The position numbers and the translations under genes were made by a program. 64,000 nucleotides of DNA, taken from assembly GCA_050633665.1 (NCBI GenBank), contig JBOEGY010000001.1, positions 62,001-126,000 on the forward strand. Reading direction: 5' to 3'. Of the stretch, positions 1 through 8,436 are shown piece by piece. Source of the DNA: JAUIAI01 sp050633665 (GTDB taxonomy: Bacteria > Pseudomonadota > Gammaproteobacteria > Burkholderiales > Burkholderiaceae_E). Numbering within the stretch: the first letter of the stretch is position 1; each line of letters opens with the position of its first letter. The notes under the pieces were generated by a model. That model had not been told where the DNA came from and did not search any database. It worked only from the letters and a program-made list of their open reading frames with translations.

Positions 1-81
1 GACAACTGCTCTCTGGCCTGGAACCGCGGCGGCAATTTCTTTCAGCACTTCCGTGAACAAGGGTTGCAGTGCTGTTGTCAT
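1..81 (-). CDS. Partial hypothetical protein, N-terminus only
   Basis: A reading frame on the minus strand starts at an ATG (complement of 79-81) and stays open for 27 codons to the window edge. The visible residues begin MTTALQPLFTEVLKEI and have the composition of an ordinary soluble protein. No function can be assigned. It would be divergent from the Rieske gene, so the roughly 340 bp between them would be a shared regulatory region. The ribosome binding site is weak and 27 codons can stay open by chance, so this remains tentative. Confidence 0.35.
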   Translation of the reverse strand, partial: MTTALQPLFTEVLKEIAAAVPGQRAVV

Positions 82-422
82 TAACTGCGCGTCCATTCAA
101 TTGAGGTGCGGTCACGATATCAAACGCACAGTTCGTGAGGCAAGTGTTTCTGCTCCGTCTCCGTCGCCGCGTCATTACCTCGATTGTTTCGTAACGAAAG
201 CGTTTTCAGGAATTTTTCGTTATGCGGCGGACCATTGAAAATGGAACTGCCGAAAATTGTTGCAAATATTTTTCTTCATTTTACTTTCCAACTGGCATAC
301 ACTCTGAAAAACGCATTAGGAAATTTGCAGTGAAACCAGACATTAGTTACTAAATTTTTCTCGTGTCTGCTGCGGTATCTACCGTGCGTATGTGATTGCC
401 AAAAAATACAAAGGAGACTGAC
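82..422. promoter_or_regulatory. Divergent intergenic region with a palindrome
   Basis: No convincing gene is seen; a 61-codon frame at 53-238 has no family resemblance. The stretch 240-360 is AT-rich, as expected for promoters. At 187-199 there is a perfect 6-bp inverted repeat around one central base (TTTCGTAACGAAA), the size of a dimeric repressor site. Its regulator is unknown. The Rieske gene that follows has AAGGAG at 411-416. Confidence 0.35.
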
Positions 423-1091
423 TTGCCCGTGCGTAAGCAGCCGGATGGCCACGTGCCAGCGCCGGATGAATCATTGACCGTGTCGCCTGTCGATGCGAAT
501 CAGGCTGGTTCTGAATCAGAGCAGCCATTGGTATTTCACGCGCCGCGTCGAAAAGTAATCGGCATGAGTGTCGGGGTCGGTCTGGGCTTGTCCGGATTTG
601 GCGCCTCTGCTGCCAAGCCGCCGCGTAGCCAGCGCCCGCAACCGGGTGACTTAATCGTGTTCCGCTTCGGCGACAAAGCCGGTCAGGCTGTCAAGCCTGA
701 CGATGTCCCTGAAGGTGCCGAGCTGCTTCAGGTGATTAGCAAAGACCCGGAGTCTGGCGTTTTGCGCGACGGTTCGCGACTTAACGGTATCAATCTGGTG
801 CGGGTTGAAGCCGAGGCCGTCAGTGACGACACCAAGCCGTTCGTCACCGGCGGAATCATTGCCTATTCGTCAGTTTGTACCCATCAGGGATGCGATCTGA
901 CTCAGTGGGTTCCCGAAACCACGACATTCAAGTGTTATTGCCACTACTCCGAATTCGATGCCACCCAGCTTGGTCAGCCAAATCACGGCCCGGCAAAGCG
1001 TCGACTCGCGGTGTTGGCACTGTCTCTAAATCAAAATAATGAATTCATCGTTGCCGCGCATTTCAAAGGCAAAGTGGGTTTCAAGAAGTAA
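423..1091 (+). CDS. Twin-arginine-exported Rieske [2Fe-2S] protein
   Basis: About 222 residues. The Rieske cluster motifs are clear: CTHQGC, then CYCH, giving the two Cys and two His ligands plus the extra Cys that normally form a stabilising disulfide. An Arg-Arg pair (PRRKVIGMS) followed by a Gly/Ala-rich hydrophobic stretch looks like a Tat signal, so the folded protein should face the periplasm. The TTG at 423 is preferred because AAGGAG lies 6 nt upstream; a TTG at 396 and a GTG at 429 are alternatives. It is not the petA Rieske subunit: there are no cytochrome b/c1 genes nearby and the next gene encodes a quinoprotein dehydrogenase. It probably carries electrons from that dehydrogenase or from the molybdenum enzyme downstream; this role is inferred from position. 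Confidence 0.85.
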   Translation: MPVRKQPDGHVPAPDESLTVSPVDANQAGSESEQPLVFHAPRRKVIGMSVGVGLGLSGFGASAAKPPRSQRPQPGDLIVFRFGDKAGQAVKPDDVPEGAELLQVISKDPESGVLRDGSRLNGINLVRVEAEAVSDDTKPFVTGGIIAYSSVCTHQGCDLTQWVPETTTFKCYCHYSEFDATQLGQPNHGPAKRRLAVLALSLNQNNEFIVAAHFKGKVGFKK

Positions 1092-1217
1092 TGTGTTTCC
1101 CGCCATTTTCCGCGCTTTTTTTTGCGGCGCTTCAAGGCTGATCCTTCGATCTGTCGTGGAGCGAATTTCGAAGTGATTCTGCCTATCTTGGCTGATTGTC
1201 CCGTTCAGGAGGTGTCC

Positions 1218-2936
1218 ATGATTTCTCAAAAAACGTTTGCCGCGGCGGCTGTAGGAGCGCTGCTTGCAGCCACCGGTATGTCCGCTGTCGCCGGCGAATA
1301 CTCCACTGTCACACAAGAAAGACTCAATAACCCCGAGCCAGGGAACTGGTTGATGTATCGCGGCAATTACGAGGGCTGGGGTTATAGTCCGCTCGAACAG
1401 ATCAATACCAGCAACGTCAAGAACCTGAAGCCGGTCTGGACGATGTCTACCGGTGTGGTTGAGGGGCACCAGGCGCCGCCGATCGTCAATGATGGCATTA
1501 TGTTTGTTGCCACGCCGATGAACCAGATCATGGCAATCGACGCAAAGTCTGGCGATTTGCTATGGCGCTATCAGCGTGAAATTCCCGAAGAGTTGTTTCA
1601 ATTACACCCGACCAGCCGCGGTGTTGGCTTGTGGGGCGACAGCATCTATTTCGCCTCGACTGACGCCTACCTGATTGCACTTGATGCCAAGACCGGCAAG
1701 GTGCAGTGGGAGAAGCAGGTTGAAGACTACGGCAAGGGTTATTACATGACGCTTGCTCCGCTCACGGCCAAAGGTAAGGTCATGATCGGCGTTTCTGGTG
1801 GCGAGTACGGCATTCGCGGCTTCGTGGCTGCTTATGATGCCAAGACCGGTGAAGAAGCCTGGAAGACCTACACTATCCCCGCACCGGGCGAGCCAGGTAG
1901 CGATACCTGGCCAGGCGATACCTGGAAGACGGGTGGCGTATCAACCTGGATTACAGGCACCTACGATTCAGACACCAACATCGTCTACTGGGGTACCGGT
2001 AATGCTGCTCCCTGGATGCCTGACAACCGCGCTGGCGATAATTTGTACGCTAACTCGGTACTGGCGCTGGATGTTGATACCGGCAAGCTGAAAGGCTATC
2101 ACCAGTATCACCACAATGAAGCATGGGACTGGGACGAAGTTTCTGCTCCGATCCTGATGCCGGTCATGCGCGATGGCAAGAAATCCAAGGCGTTGGTCCA
2201 TGCCGCTCGTAACGGGTACATGTGGACGCTTGATCCCAAGCCTGATGGCGCGATCGAATTTGTGGATGCCAAGCCGTTTGTGAATCAAAACGTGTTTACC
2301 AGTATCGACCCTGAAACAGGCCGTCCTGAGTATGACCAGACCAAGATTCCCCGTATCGGTAAAAAAGCTGACTTCTGCCCGTCTCTATGGGGTGGTAAAG
2401 ATTGGCCGCCAGCAGCCTTCAGTCCAAAGACCGAGATGCTCTACGTACCGGCTCACGAGAATCTGTGTGGACACCTGACGGGCAAGGAAGAGACATACCG
2501 TCCGGGTCAGCTTTATCTGACCGCCGCGATCTCTGACATTGGTTTGACCCTGAAAGATGAGAAAGTCGACCATATTGGTGAGGTTCAGGCGTGGAAAGTC
2601 GGGTCCCACGAAAAAGTCTGGCAGCATGACTATGAGTTCCACAACTGGGGTCCGTTGATGGCCACTGGTGGTGATCTGGTCTTCGGTGGCGGCACGAATG
2701 ACCGGTTCTTCCGGGCCTTCGACGCCAATACCGGAAAAGTGCTCTGGAAAATCCGTACCAACTCCGGTATCACGGCAGTCCCAAGCTCGTTTGAAGTCGA
2801 TGGCAAGCAATACATCGCGGTTCAGTCGGGCTGGGGTGTTGACGCACAGCGGATGCAAGATGGTATTGACAAGATTTTCAAGACCAAGACTTACGTCCCA
2901 CAAGGTGGCATGATCTGGGTGTTCGCACTTGAGTAA
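1218..2936 (+). CDS. PQQ-dependent alcohol dehydrogenase, lanthanide-type motif
   Basis: 572 residues with a Sec signal peptide (about 1-25) and the repeated Trp-docking motifs of the eight-bladed quinoprotein propeller. It oxidises an alcohol in the periplasm using pyrroloquinoline quinone. Metal-site residues align as Glu196 (GGEYG), Asn262 (GTGNAAPW) and catalytic Asp304 in the string EAWDWDEV. Asp306, two residues after the catalytic Asp, is the mark of lanthanide-dependent enzymes such as XoxF; calcium enzymes have Ala or Ser there. The vicinal Cys-Cys pair usual in this family (before NRG in ExaA) is absent; the aligned segment reads LHPTSRG. The start at 1218 has AGGAGG just upstream. 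The stop overlaps the TTG-initiated version of the next frame. The alcohol substrate cannot be read from sequence, and no cytochrome c gene accompanies it. Confidence 0.92.
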   Translation: MISQKTFAAAAVGALLAATGMSAVAGEYSTVTQERLNNPEPGNWLMYRGNYEGWGYSPLEQINTSNVKNLKPVWTMSTGVVEGHQAPPIVNDGIMFVATPMNQIMAIDAKSGDLLWRYQREIPEELFQLHPTSRGVGLWGDSIYFASTDAYLIALDAKTGKVQWEKQVEDYGKGYYMTLAPLTAKGKVMIGVSGGEYGIRGFVAAYDAKTGEEAWKTYTIPAPGEPGSDTWPGDTWKTGGVSTWITGTYDSDTNIVYWGTGNAAPWMPDNRAGDNLYANSVLALDVDTGKLKGYHQYHHNEAWDWDEVSAPILMPVMRDGKKSKALVHAARNGYMWTLDPKPDGAIEFVDAKPFVNQNVFTSIDPETGRPEYDQTKIPRIGKKADFCPSLWGGKDWPPAAFSPKTEMLYVPAHENLCGHLTGKEETYRPGQLYLTAAISDIGLTLKDEKVDHIGEVQAWKVGSHEKVWQHDYEFHNWGPLMATGGDLVFGGGTNDRFFRAFDANTGKVLWKIRTNSGITAVPSSFEVDGKQYIAVQSGWGVDAQRMQDGIDKIFKTKTYVPQGGMIWVFALE

Positions 2937-2973
2937 CCTGACTCAGGTGACCCTATCTGGTCAGCGGCCCGCC

Positions 2974-3876
2974 ATGCTCTTCGGAGCGTGGCGGGCCGCG
3001 TGCGCAGTTATCATTTGTCTGTTCGGCCTGATGACATTGTCCGCGCTGATCAGCCAGACGGCGAGCGCCAAAACGACTGACGCTGAATGGCAGCGTTTAC
3101 TGAAAGCAGAAGAGCTTCGACATGAGGAGCGATGGGCGTTTCTTCGCGACGCTTACTTTAACGATCGGGAGATTGGCGAAGCGACTGGCGTAATAGAATT
3201 GACTGCGCCGATTGTCCCGATTGATCCGGCTATTGTTCCGGTCAGCATCAAAGCACTGATCCCTCAAACAGCTGATCGTTTCATTCAAAAAATTACTTTA
3301 CTGGTTGACCATAACCCGTCGCCGCTTGCTGCAGTATTCCACCTGAGTGAGCGCAACGGCGTGGCTGATCTGGCAACGAGGGTGCGGGTTGGCGAGTTCT
3401 CCCATGTCCGGGCTGTGGCCGAAATGAATGACGGCAGTCTGCTTGTAGCTTCAAAATTCGTGAAAGCCAGCGGCGGGTGCGATGTTGTTCCATTTGAGGA
3501 CAAGGCAGCTGTTAACAGCCGGCTCGGCAAGATGAAACTTCGGCTGCCCGGCGGAGTGGCCGTGAGTGGTGCCAGTGAAAAAGTCGGTGCCAGGTTCGCC
3601 GATCTGCTGATAGAACACCCGAACTACAACGGCATGCAGGCAAGCGACACTCCCGGCGTGATGATTCCGATGCGAACGCTAGATCATGTCGAGGTGACCT
3701 ACGACCAAAAACCCTTGCTCCGCATTGAGGGGTATCTTTCGTTGAGTCACAACCCGAAATTCAGATTTCACTACATCCCTGAAGAAGATAGGGGTGTTGG
3801 CCCAGGCAGTGGTTTTTCTGTACGCTTACTCGACAGCGCCAAAGCTGAATTCGAGCGCAGCTGGCCGACTCGGTAA
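2974..3876 (+). CDS. Quinoprotein-associated SoxYZ-like fused carrier
   Basis: About 300 residues. A signal peptide (LFGLMTLSALISQTASA) is followed by a SoxY-like domain and then a SoxZ-like C-terminal domain in one chain. The likely carrier cysteine is Cys169, in the string KASGGCDVV. In sulfur oxidation, SoxY carries substrate on a Gly-Gly-Cys arm while SoxZ binds it. Fused SoxYZ-like proteins occur beside PQQ dehydrogenases and form a recognised subfamily whose function is not settled. An in-frame TTG at 2929 overlaps the end of the dehydrogenase gene, but the ATG at 2974 gives a normal signal peptide. Neither start has a strong ribosome binding site. No other sox gene is present, so thiosulfate oxidation is unlikely. 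Confidence 0.82.
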   Translation: MLFGAWRAACAVIICLFGLMTLSALISQTASAKTTDAEWQRLLKAEELRHEERWAFLRDAYFNDREIGEATGVIELTAPIVPIDPAIVPVSIKALIPQTADRFIQKITLLVDHNPSPLAAVFHLSERNGVADLATRVRVGEFSHVRAVAEMNDGSLLVASKFVKASGGCDVVPFEDKAAVNSRLGKMKLRLPGGVAVSGASEKVGARFADLLIEHPNYNGMQASDTPGVMIPMRTLDHVEVTYDQKPLLRIEGYLSLSHNPKFRFHYIPEEDRGVGPGSGFSVRLLDSAKAEFERSWPTR

Positions 3877-3967
3877 CGGCGGTATCGGACAGAGCTTCGT
3901 CGATTAAGACTGTTTTGATAGTGATTTGTAATGAAGAGATCGGCACGATCCATAACAAGGAGTAGAC

Positions 3968-4435
3968 ATGATTTCAGTAAAAGTTAATGAACAAGACCAG
4001 TCATTTGACGGTGACCCGGAAATGCCGTTGCTTTGGTACGTTCGTGACCAGTTAGGAATGATGGGTACGAAATTCGGATGCGGCACTGGTTTATGTGGTG
4101 CCTGTACAGTGCACGTTGATGGTAAAGCCGTGCGGGCATGTGTTACACCGATGCAGGCGGTTGCCGGTAAGACGATTACGACAATTGAAGGCCTGGACGA
4201 AGAAGGCAATCACCCGACCCAGAAAGCCTGGCGTGATCACAACGTTCCGCAGTGTGGCTATTGCCAGGCGGGTCAGATTATGCAGGCTGCATCGCTGTTG
4301 GCCGAAAACCCAAAGCCCAGTCAGGACGATATCCGCTCGGCAATGGCCGGCAACATCTGCCGTTGTGGTTGTTACCAGCGTATCGATGCCGCCATTAGTG
4401 CAGCGGCTGTTGAAATCGCTGCCAAAGGAGCCTGA
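3968..4435 (+). CDS. [2Fe-2S] subunit of molybdenum dehydrogenase (IorA-like)
   Basis: 155 residues. The N-terminal plant-type ferredoxin domain has the motif GCGTGLCGACTVHVDG, and the C-terminal helical domain binds a second cluster through CGYCQAGQ and CRCGCYQRI. This is the small subunit of xanthine-oxidase-family enzymes of the two-subunit type (isoquinoline 1-oxidoreductase, periplasmic aldehyde dehydrogenase). There is a good ribosome binding site (AAGGAG) 7 nt before the ATG. It lies 2 bp before the large-subunit gene, so the two are surely co-translated. It lacks its own signal and would be exported bound to the Tat-bearing large subunit. Confidence 0.93.
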   Translation: MISVKVNEQDQSFDGDPEMPLLWYVRDQLGMMGTKFGCGTGLCGACTVHVDGKAVRACVTPMQAVAGKTITTIEGLDEEGNHPTQKAWRDHNVPQCGYCQAGQIMQAASLLAENPKPSQDDIRSAMAGNICRCGCYQRIDAAISAAAVEIAAKGA

Positions 4436-4437
4436 TC

Positions 4438-6828
4438 ATGTTGCGATATATCAACGAAGAGACCTTGAATGCTGACAAATCGCTACCCGGACTCGGCAAG
4501 CCCGCCGAGGCTGTCAAGGCGCTGATCAGCAAACCCAATCGTCGAACATTCATGAAGTCCGTGGGTGGTACAGGTGGGCTGGTGTTGGCAATGCAGTTGT
4601 TGCCCGCTCGAACCGCCCAGGCGTTTGACCCCTACGAAACCGGTGCTGCGGCCATGCCGCATAAGACGGTCACAAACCCGCATGTTTTTGTTGCGATTGA
4701 TCCGGACGGCACGATCACCCTGACGACACACCGCTCGGAAATGGGTACGGGCGCGAGAACCGGCGTGCCAATGGTGTTGGCCGATGAGCTTGAGGCTGAT
4801 TGGTCTCGGGTGGTCATTAAGCAGGCTGAAGGCGATGAGCCCAAGTACGGCAATCAGGATACTGACGGTTCGCGTAGCCTGCGGCATTTCGTGCAGCCCA
4901 TGCGTCAGATAGGCGCGTCGGTACGAACCATGCTTGAACTGGCCGCTGCCGAACAGTGGGGCGTGCCGGTTGAGCTGGTCAAAGCCCATGATCACGCGGT
5001 CTATCTGATGAGTGGCGAGGGTGATGATGCCCGTCGGACCGGCCCAAGGCTCGGTTACGGCGAAATTGCCGCTGCCGCAATGAAGCTGCCGGTCCCCACA
5101 TTTGAAGAGCTAACGTTCAAGACGGACGATGAGTTCCGTTACATGGGGAAAGGCGAAGTTCCGATGACTGACATCCACGACATCACAACCGGGAAGGCCC
5201 GGTATGGTGCGGATATGCAGTTGGAAGGCATGAAGTACGCTGTTGTCGCCCGGCCGCCGGTCGTTGGCGGCAAGGTCAAATCATTCGATGCGGCTGCAGC
5301 CCTGAAAGTACCAGGAGTCGAAAAAGTTGTTGAACTGAAGGGTTCTATTCCACCGGCTAAATTTGCGCCGCTTGGCGGTATCGCAGTTGTTGCCAACAAC
5401 ACCTGGGCCGCAATCAAGGGCCGTGATGCGCTGGTCATTGAATGGGACGACGGCCCGCATGCCGTGTACAACACCAAGGACTTCAAGCAGGAGATGTACA
5501 AGACTGCGAAGAAGCCTGGCAAGGTCATGCGTGCCCAGGGCGATGCCGATAAGGCGTTCAAGAATGCCGCGAAAGTGGTCACCGCTGAGTACTACCAGCC
5601 GCATATGTCTCACGCGCAAATGGAGCCCCTCGTTGCGATTGCCAATTTTGCCGATGGCAAACTTGACATCTGGGCACCGGTTCAGAGCCCGTACGGGACG
5701 CGTACCGACACAGCCGCTGCGCTTGGCATGAAGCCGGATGATGTGACGGTTAATGTTTCGTTGCTGGGCGGTGGCTTTGGCCGTAAGTCCAAGTGCGACT
5801 TCGTTATTGAGGCCGCGCATGTTTCCAAGGCTGTCGGTGCTCCGGTGAAACTGCAATGGACTCGTGAAGACGATATGCGACATGGTTTCTATGCCACGAC
5901 CTCGGTTGAGCATCTTGAAGCCGCAATCGACAAAAACAACAAAGTCGTCGGCTGGCGTCATCGTTCTGTCTCGCCAACTATCTTTTCCACGTTTGTGAAA
6001 GATCCTGGTGTGACCAGTTCGCTCGAGGCTGGCATGGGCTTGATGGATACTCCGGTCAACATACCCAACATGTCGATCGAAGCCGGCACGGCAATGTCGC
6101 ATACTCGAATCGGCTGGTTCCGGTCGGTGTCGAATGTTCCGCGTGCCTTTGGCGTGCAGTCGTTTATAGCGGAGCTGGCGCATGAACTCGGGCGTGATCC
6201 GAAAGATATGCTGCTCGAAATAATCGGACCGAGCCGAAAAATCGACATGCATACCGCCGGCCTCAAAGGCGATCTCTGGAACTACGGCGAGCCGTATACA
6301 GAGTTCCCGGTCGATACCGGCCGTCTGAGTAATGTCGTTAACCTGGCTGCAGATCAGAGTGGCTGGGGCAAGAAATTGCCCAAGGGTGAAGGCATGGGTA
6401 TTGCTGTGCATCGCAGCTTCGTGACCTATGTCGCCAGTGTTGTCCGAGTTAAGATCGACGACGACGGCACCATTCGGATTCCTGAGGTTCATACGGCAGT
6501 CGACTGTGGCTACTGTATTAATCCGGAGCGCGTTCGCTCACAAATGGAAGGTGCGGCCGTCATGGGAATGACGCTGGCGCTGCATTCGGGTCTTGACTAT
6601 GTCAACGGCGCGGTTCAGCAGTCAAACTTCCATGATTATCCGATGGTGAGAATCAACTCGTACCCGGAGCAGGTCAATACGCACATCGTTGACCATCCGT
6701 TCTCGGTACACGCCACCGGTGTTGGTGAGCCAGGCGTACCGCCGTTTGCCCCGGCACTTGCCAATGCAATTTTTGCAGCCTCCGGCAAGCGCCTGCGCGA
6801 AATGCCGTTTGGTGACAAGATTGCTTAA
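4438..6828 (+). CDS. Molybdopterin-binding dehydrogenase large subunit (IorB-like)
   Basis: 796 residues. The N-terminus has a twin-arginine signal (NRRTFMKS, then a hydrophobic stretch ending near ARTAQA), so the holoenzyme works in the periplasm. The rest is the two-part molybdenum-cofactor domain: a Gly-rich loop LLGGGFGRKSK and the C-terminal GVGEPGVPP segment that carries the catalytic Glu. Relatives oxidise aldehydes or N-heterocycles and pass electrons to a cytochrome c or similar carrier. The usual partner cytochrome c gene is missing here. Next to an alcohol dehydrogenase the simplest reading is aldehyde-to-acid oxidation, although the substrate is unproven. Transcription ends at a strong hairpin 45 bp downstream. 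Confidence 0.92.
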   Translation: MLRYINEETLNADKSLPGLGKPAEAVKALISKPNRRTFMKSVGGTGGLVLAMQLLPARTAQAFDPYETGAAAMPHKTVTNPHVFVAIDPDGTITLTTHRSEMGTGARTGVPMVLADELEADWSRVVIKQAEGDEPKYGNQDTDGSRSLRHFVQPMRQIGASVRTMLELAAAEQWGVPVELVKAHDHAVYLMSGEGDDARRTGPRLGYGEIAAAAMKLPVPTFEELTFKTDDEFRYMGKGEVPMTDIHDITTGKARYGADMQLEGMKYAVVARPPVVGGKVKSFDAAAALKVPGVEKVVELKGSIPPAKFAPLGGIAVVANNTWAAIKGRDALVIEWDDGPHAVYNTKDFKQEMYKTAKKPGKVMRAQGDADKAFKNAAKVVTAEYYQPHMSHAQMEPLVAIANFADGKLDIWAPVQSPYGTRTDTAAALGMKPDDVTVNVSLLGGGFGRKSKCDFVIEAAHVSKAVGAPVKLQWTREDDMRHGFYATTSVEHLEAAIDKNNKVVGWRHRSVSPTIFSTFVKDPGVTSSLEAGMGLMDTPVNIPNMSIEAGTAMSHTRIGWFRSVSNVPRAFGVQSFIAELAHELGRDPKDMLLEIIGPSRKIDMHTAGLKGDLWNYGEPYTEFPVDTGRLSNVVNLAADQSGWGKKLPKGEGMGIAVHRSFVTYVASVVRVKIDDDGTIRIPEVHTAVDCGYCINPERVRSQMEGAAVMGMTLALHSGLDYVNGAVQQSNFHDYPMVRINSYPEQVNTHIVDHPFSVHATGVGEPGVPPFAPALANAIFAASGKRLREMPFGDKIA

Positions 6829-6872
6829 GTTAGAAATAGCAGTGGTGTAAACCGGGCGATCCGGTTGCGCAG

Positions 6873-6908
6873 AAAAGCCCCTGGAGCTTTGTTTCAGGGG
6901 CTTTTTTT
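6873..6908 (+). terminator. Rho-independent terminator of the oxidation module
   Basis: AAAAGCCCCTG (6873-6883) pairs with CAGGGGCTTTT, followed by a run of seven T. It lies 45 bp after the IorB-like gene and separates it from the metal-uptake operon. Confidence 0.92.
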
Positions 6909-7038
6909 CGTGCATTCCTCGGGTCTTTAATGGGCTGCCGTTTCTGTTGGATTCGAAGGCGTGTCTGTAAACCTGGCGCGACCGGCTTTGTTGTGCAGTC
7001 AGGTCCGTTAGCTTCTCTTCTTTCCATATTTCTCTATA

Positions 7039-7098
7039 AATGCAATTAAGTTGCAAAAAGAGTGGTTTCCTCTATACTTTAATGCAATTAAGTTGCAA
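7039..7098 (+). promoter_or_regulatory. Promoter with two identical operator-like repeats (Zur-type candidate)
   Basis: The 18-mer AATGCAATTAAGTTGCAA occurs twice without mismatch, at 7039-7056 and 7081-7098, 42 bp (four helical turns) apart. Each copy contains the inverted repeat TGCAA-N5-TTGCA. A sigma-70-like promoter fits between them: TTGCAA at 7051-7056, a 16-bp spacer, and TATACT at 7073-7078. The first copy therefore covers the -35 box and the second the start site, as expected for repression. The operon encodes metal uptake proteins, so a Fur-family zinc repressor (Zur) is the natural candidate; no regulator gene is in the window. Confidence 0.7.
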
Positions 7099-7116
7099 TT
7101 ATGATCAAGGGGAATG

Positions 7117-8436
7117 ATGGGCAAGCGTGTCAGGTTGGATCGCCACTTAAAGGCGCAATGGAGTTTATCCGCGGTGATTGTTGCCGGGCTGATGGTTGCC
7201 GGTTGCGGGAGCAGTGATTCACCATCGCAGGCGAACAGTGATTCCGATGAAGCCACTCACATTGAGTCGGATGGTCGGTTGGCAATAGCACAGGCAAGCC
7301 AGTCAGGTGTGCATGTCCTGAACCTGGACGACAAACAAATGCTGGCCACTGTTCCAACCGATTTCGTGCCTTCGGCCCTATATGCCAGTCCGGACAAGCG
7401 GTATGCAGTCGCGATTCAGCGCACCGAGAACCTTGTTCAGTTTATTGATGGCGGATTGTTCCAGGAAGATCACGTCGATCATTTGCACGATTACGCCCAG
7501 GCCCCGGCGCTCGCCGGCATGGGCCTAACAGGCATTCGTCCGACTCACTATGAGGTGGCCGAAGGGCAGGCGGCTTTGTTTATGGACGGTGACGCTGAAA
7601 GCGGCTCGACCGCGGCGGTCGTGACTTTCAGTGACGAGAGCGTCGAAAAGGGCGAGCCCGATGCGAGCCTGCCCTTACCGATGCAGATGCACGGCACGGC
7701 AGAACCTCGTGGGGCATATCTTCTGACAACCTGGCGGGCGCCTGCTAATACTGACACCTTGCCCGAGTTGGTTGAACTCTACAAGCAGGAGGGAAATTCT
7801 TTCCAATTCGTACAGCGCTTTGACATTCCCTGCCCACGTTTGCATGGAAGCTATTCCAGCGAAGACTATTCCGTTTTCGGTTGCCAGGATGGCGTGTTGG
7901 TTATCAAGCAGGTGGGGGACGACTTTATCGCAACCAAGATCGACAACCTGCCTTCAATGCCTGACGGCGCAAGAGTAGGCACGGTGCTTGGGCATCATGA
8001 ATCGCCTGTATTTGTTGGCTTGCTGGCGAATAACGCTATGGTTGAGATCGATCCTCAAGCCGGGACGATGACTTCAATCGAGTGGCCTTCAACTGGCGGC
8101 AGGATCACCGCCGCTTTTGACCATAGCGCCAAGAATCTGCTGCTGTTGGACGATTTGGGTAGTTTGCATGCGCTCGAGGTCGCCGCAGGGTGGGCCGTCA
8201 AGAGTGCGATTCCCGTAACAGCGGCTATCGCCGAAGATGATTCTCGTCCAGTCCTGGATATTCATCCTTCCGCCGATCGCGCTTTCATTTCTGATCCGAA
8301 TGGAAAACAGATCATCATCGTCGATACAGCATCGGTATCGGTCCTGGAGCAATTGCCTCTCGATTTCGTGCCCAGTAGTGTGAGATGGCTCGGAATTTCT
8401 GAAGACCACGAGCATGAAGGTCATACCCATGACTGA
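7117..8436 (+). CDS. aztD: AztD-like zinc metallochaperone, predicted lipoprotein
   Basis: About 439 residues. The signal ends in a lipobox (VAGC), so the protein is probably membrane-anchored. The body repeats motifs of a beta-propeller, and the His/Asp cluster EDHVDHLHD near residue 115 resembles the metal-binding segment of AztD, the periplasmic chaperone that hands zinc to the binding protein AztC. The C-terminus is also metal-binding in character (EDHEHEGHTHD). ATG codons lie at 7114 and 7117; the second is better spaced from AAGGGGA. The stop overlaps the next start by 8 nt, implying coupled translation. The chaperone role rests on family resemblance and context. Confidence 0.78.
   Translation: MGKRVRLDRHLKAQWSLSAVIVAGLMVAGCGSSDSPSQANSDSDEATHIESDGRLAIAQASQSGVHVLNLDDKQMLATVPTDFVPSALYASPDKRYAVAIQRTENLVQFIDGGLFQEDHVDHLHDYAQAPALAGMGLTGIRPTHYEVAEGQAALFMDGDAESGSTAAVVTFSDESVEKGEPDASLPLPMQMHGTAEPRGAYLLTTWRAPANTDTLPELVELYKQEGNSFQFVQRFDIPCPRLHGSYSSEDYSVFGCQDGVLVIKQVGDDFIATKIDNLPSMPDGARVGTVLGHHESPVFVGLLANNAMVEIDPQAGTMTSIEWPSTGGRITAAFDHSAKNLLLLDDLGSLHALEVAAGWAVKSAIPVTAAIAEDDSRPVLDIHPSADRAFISDPNGKQIIIVDTASVSVLEQLPLDFVPSSVRWLGISEDHEHEGHTHD

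Noticed and set aside
53..238. 61-codon frame at the left end
   Set aside because: No ribosome binding site, no family features, and it covers the palindrome and AT-rich promoter-like region.
270..330. Possible sigma-54 promoter before the Rieske gene (TGGCAT...)
   Set aside because: The -12 part (TTGC) does not appear at the right distance.
5281..6492. 403-codon open frame on the minus strand
   Set aside because: It is a mirror of the IorB-like gene, which has full family motifs; the antisense translation has no recognisable domain and a composition rich in His/Arg.
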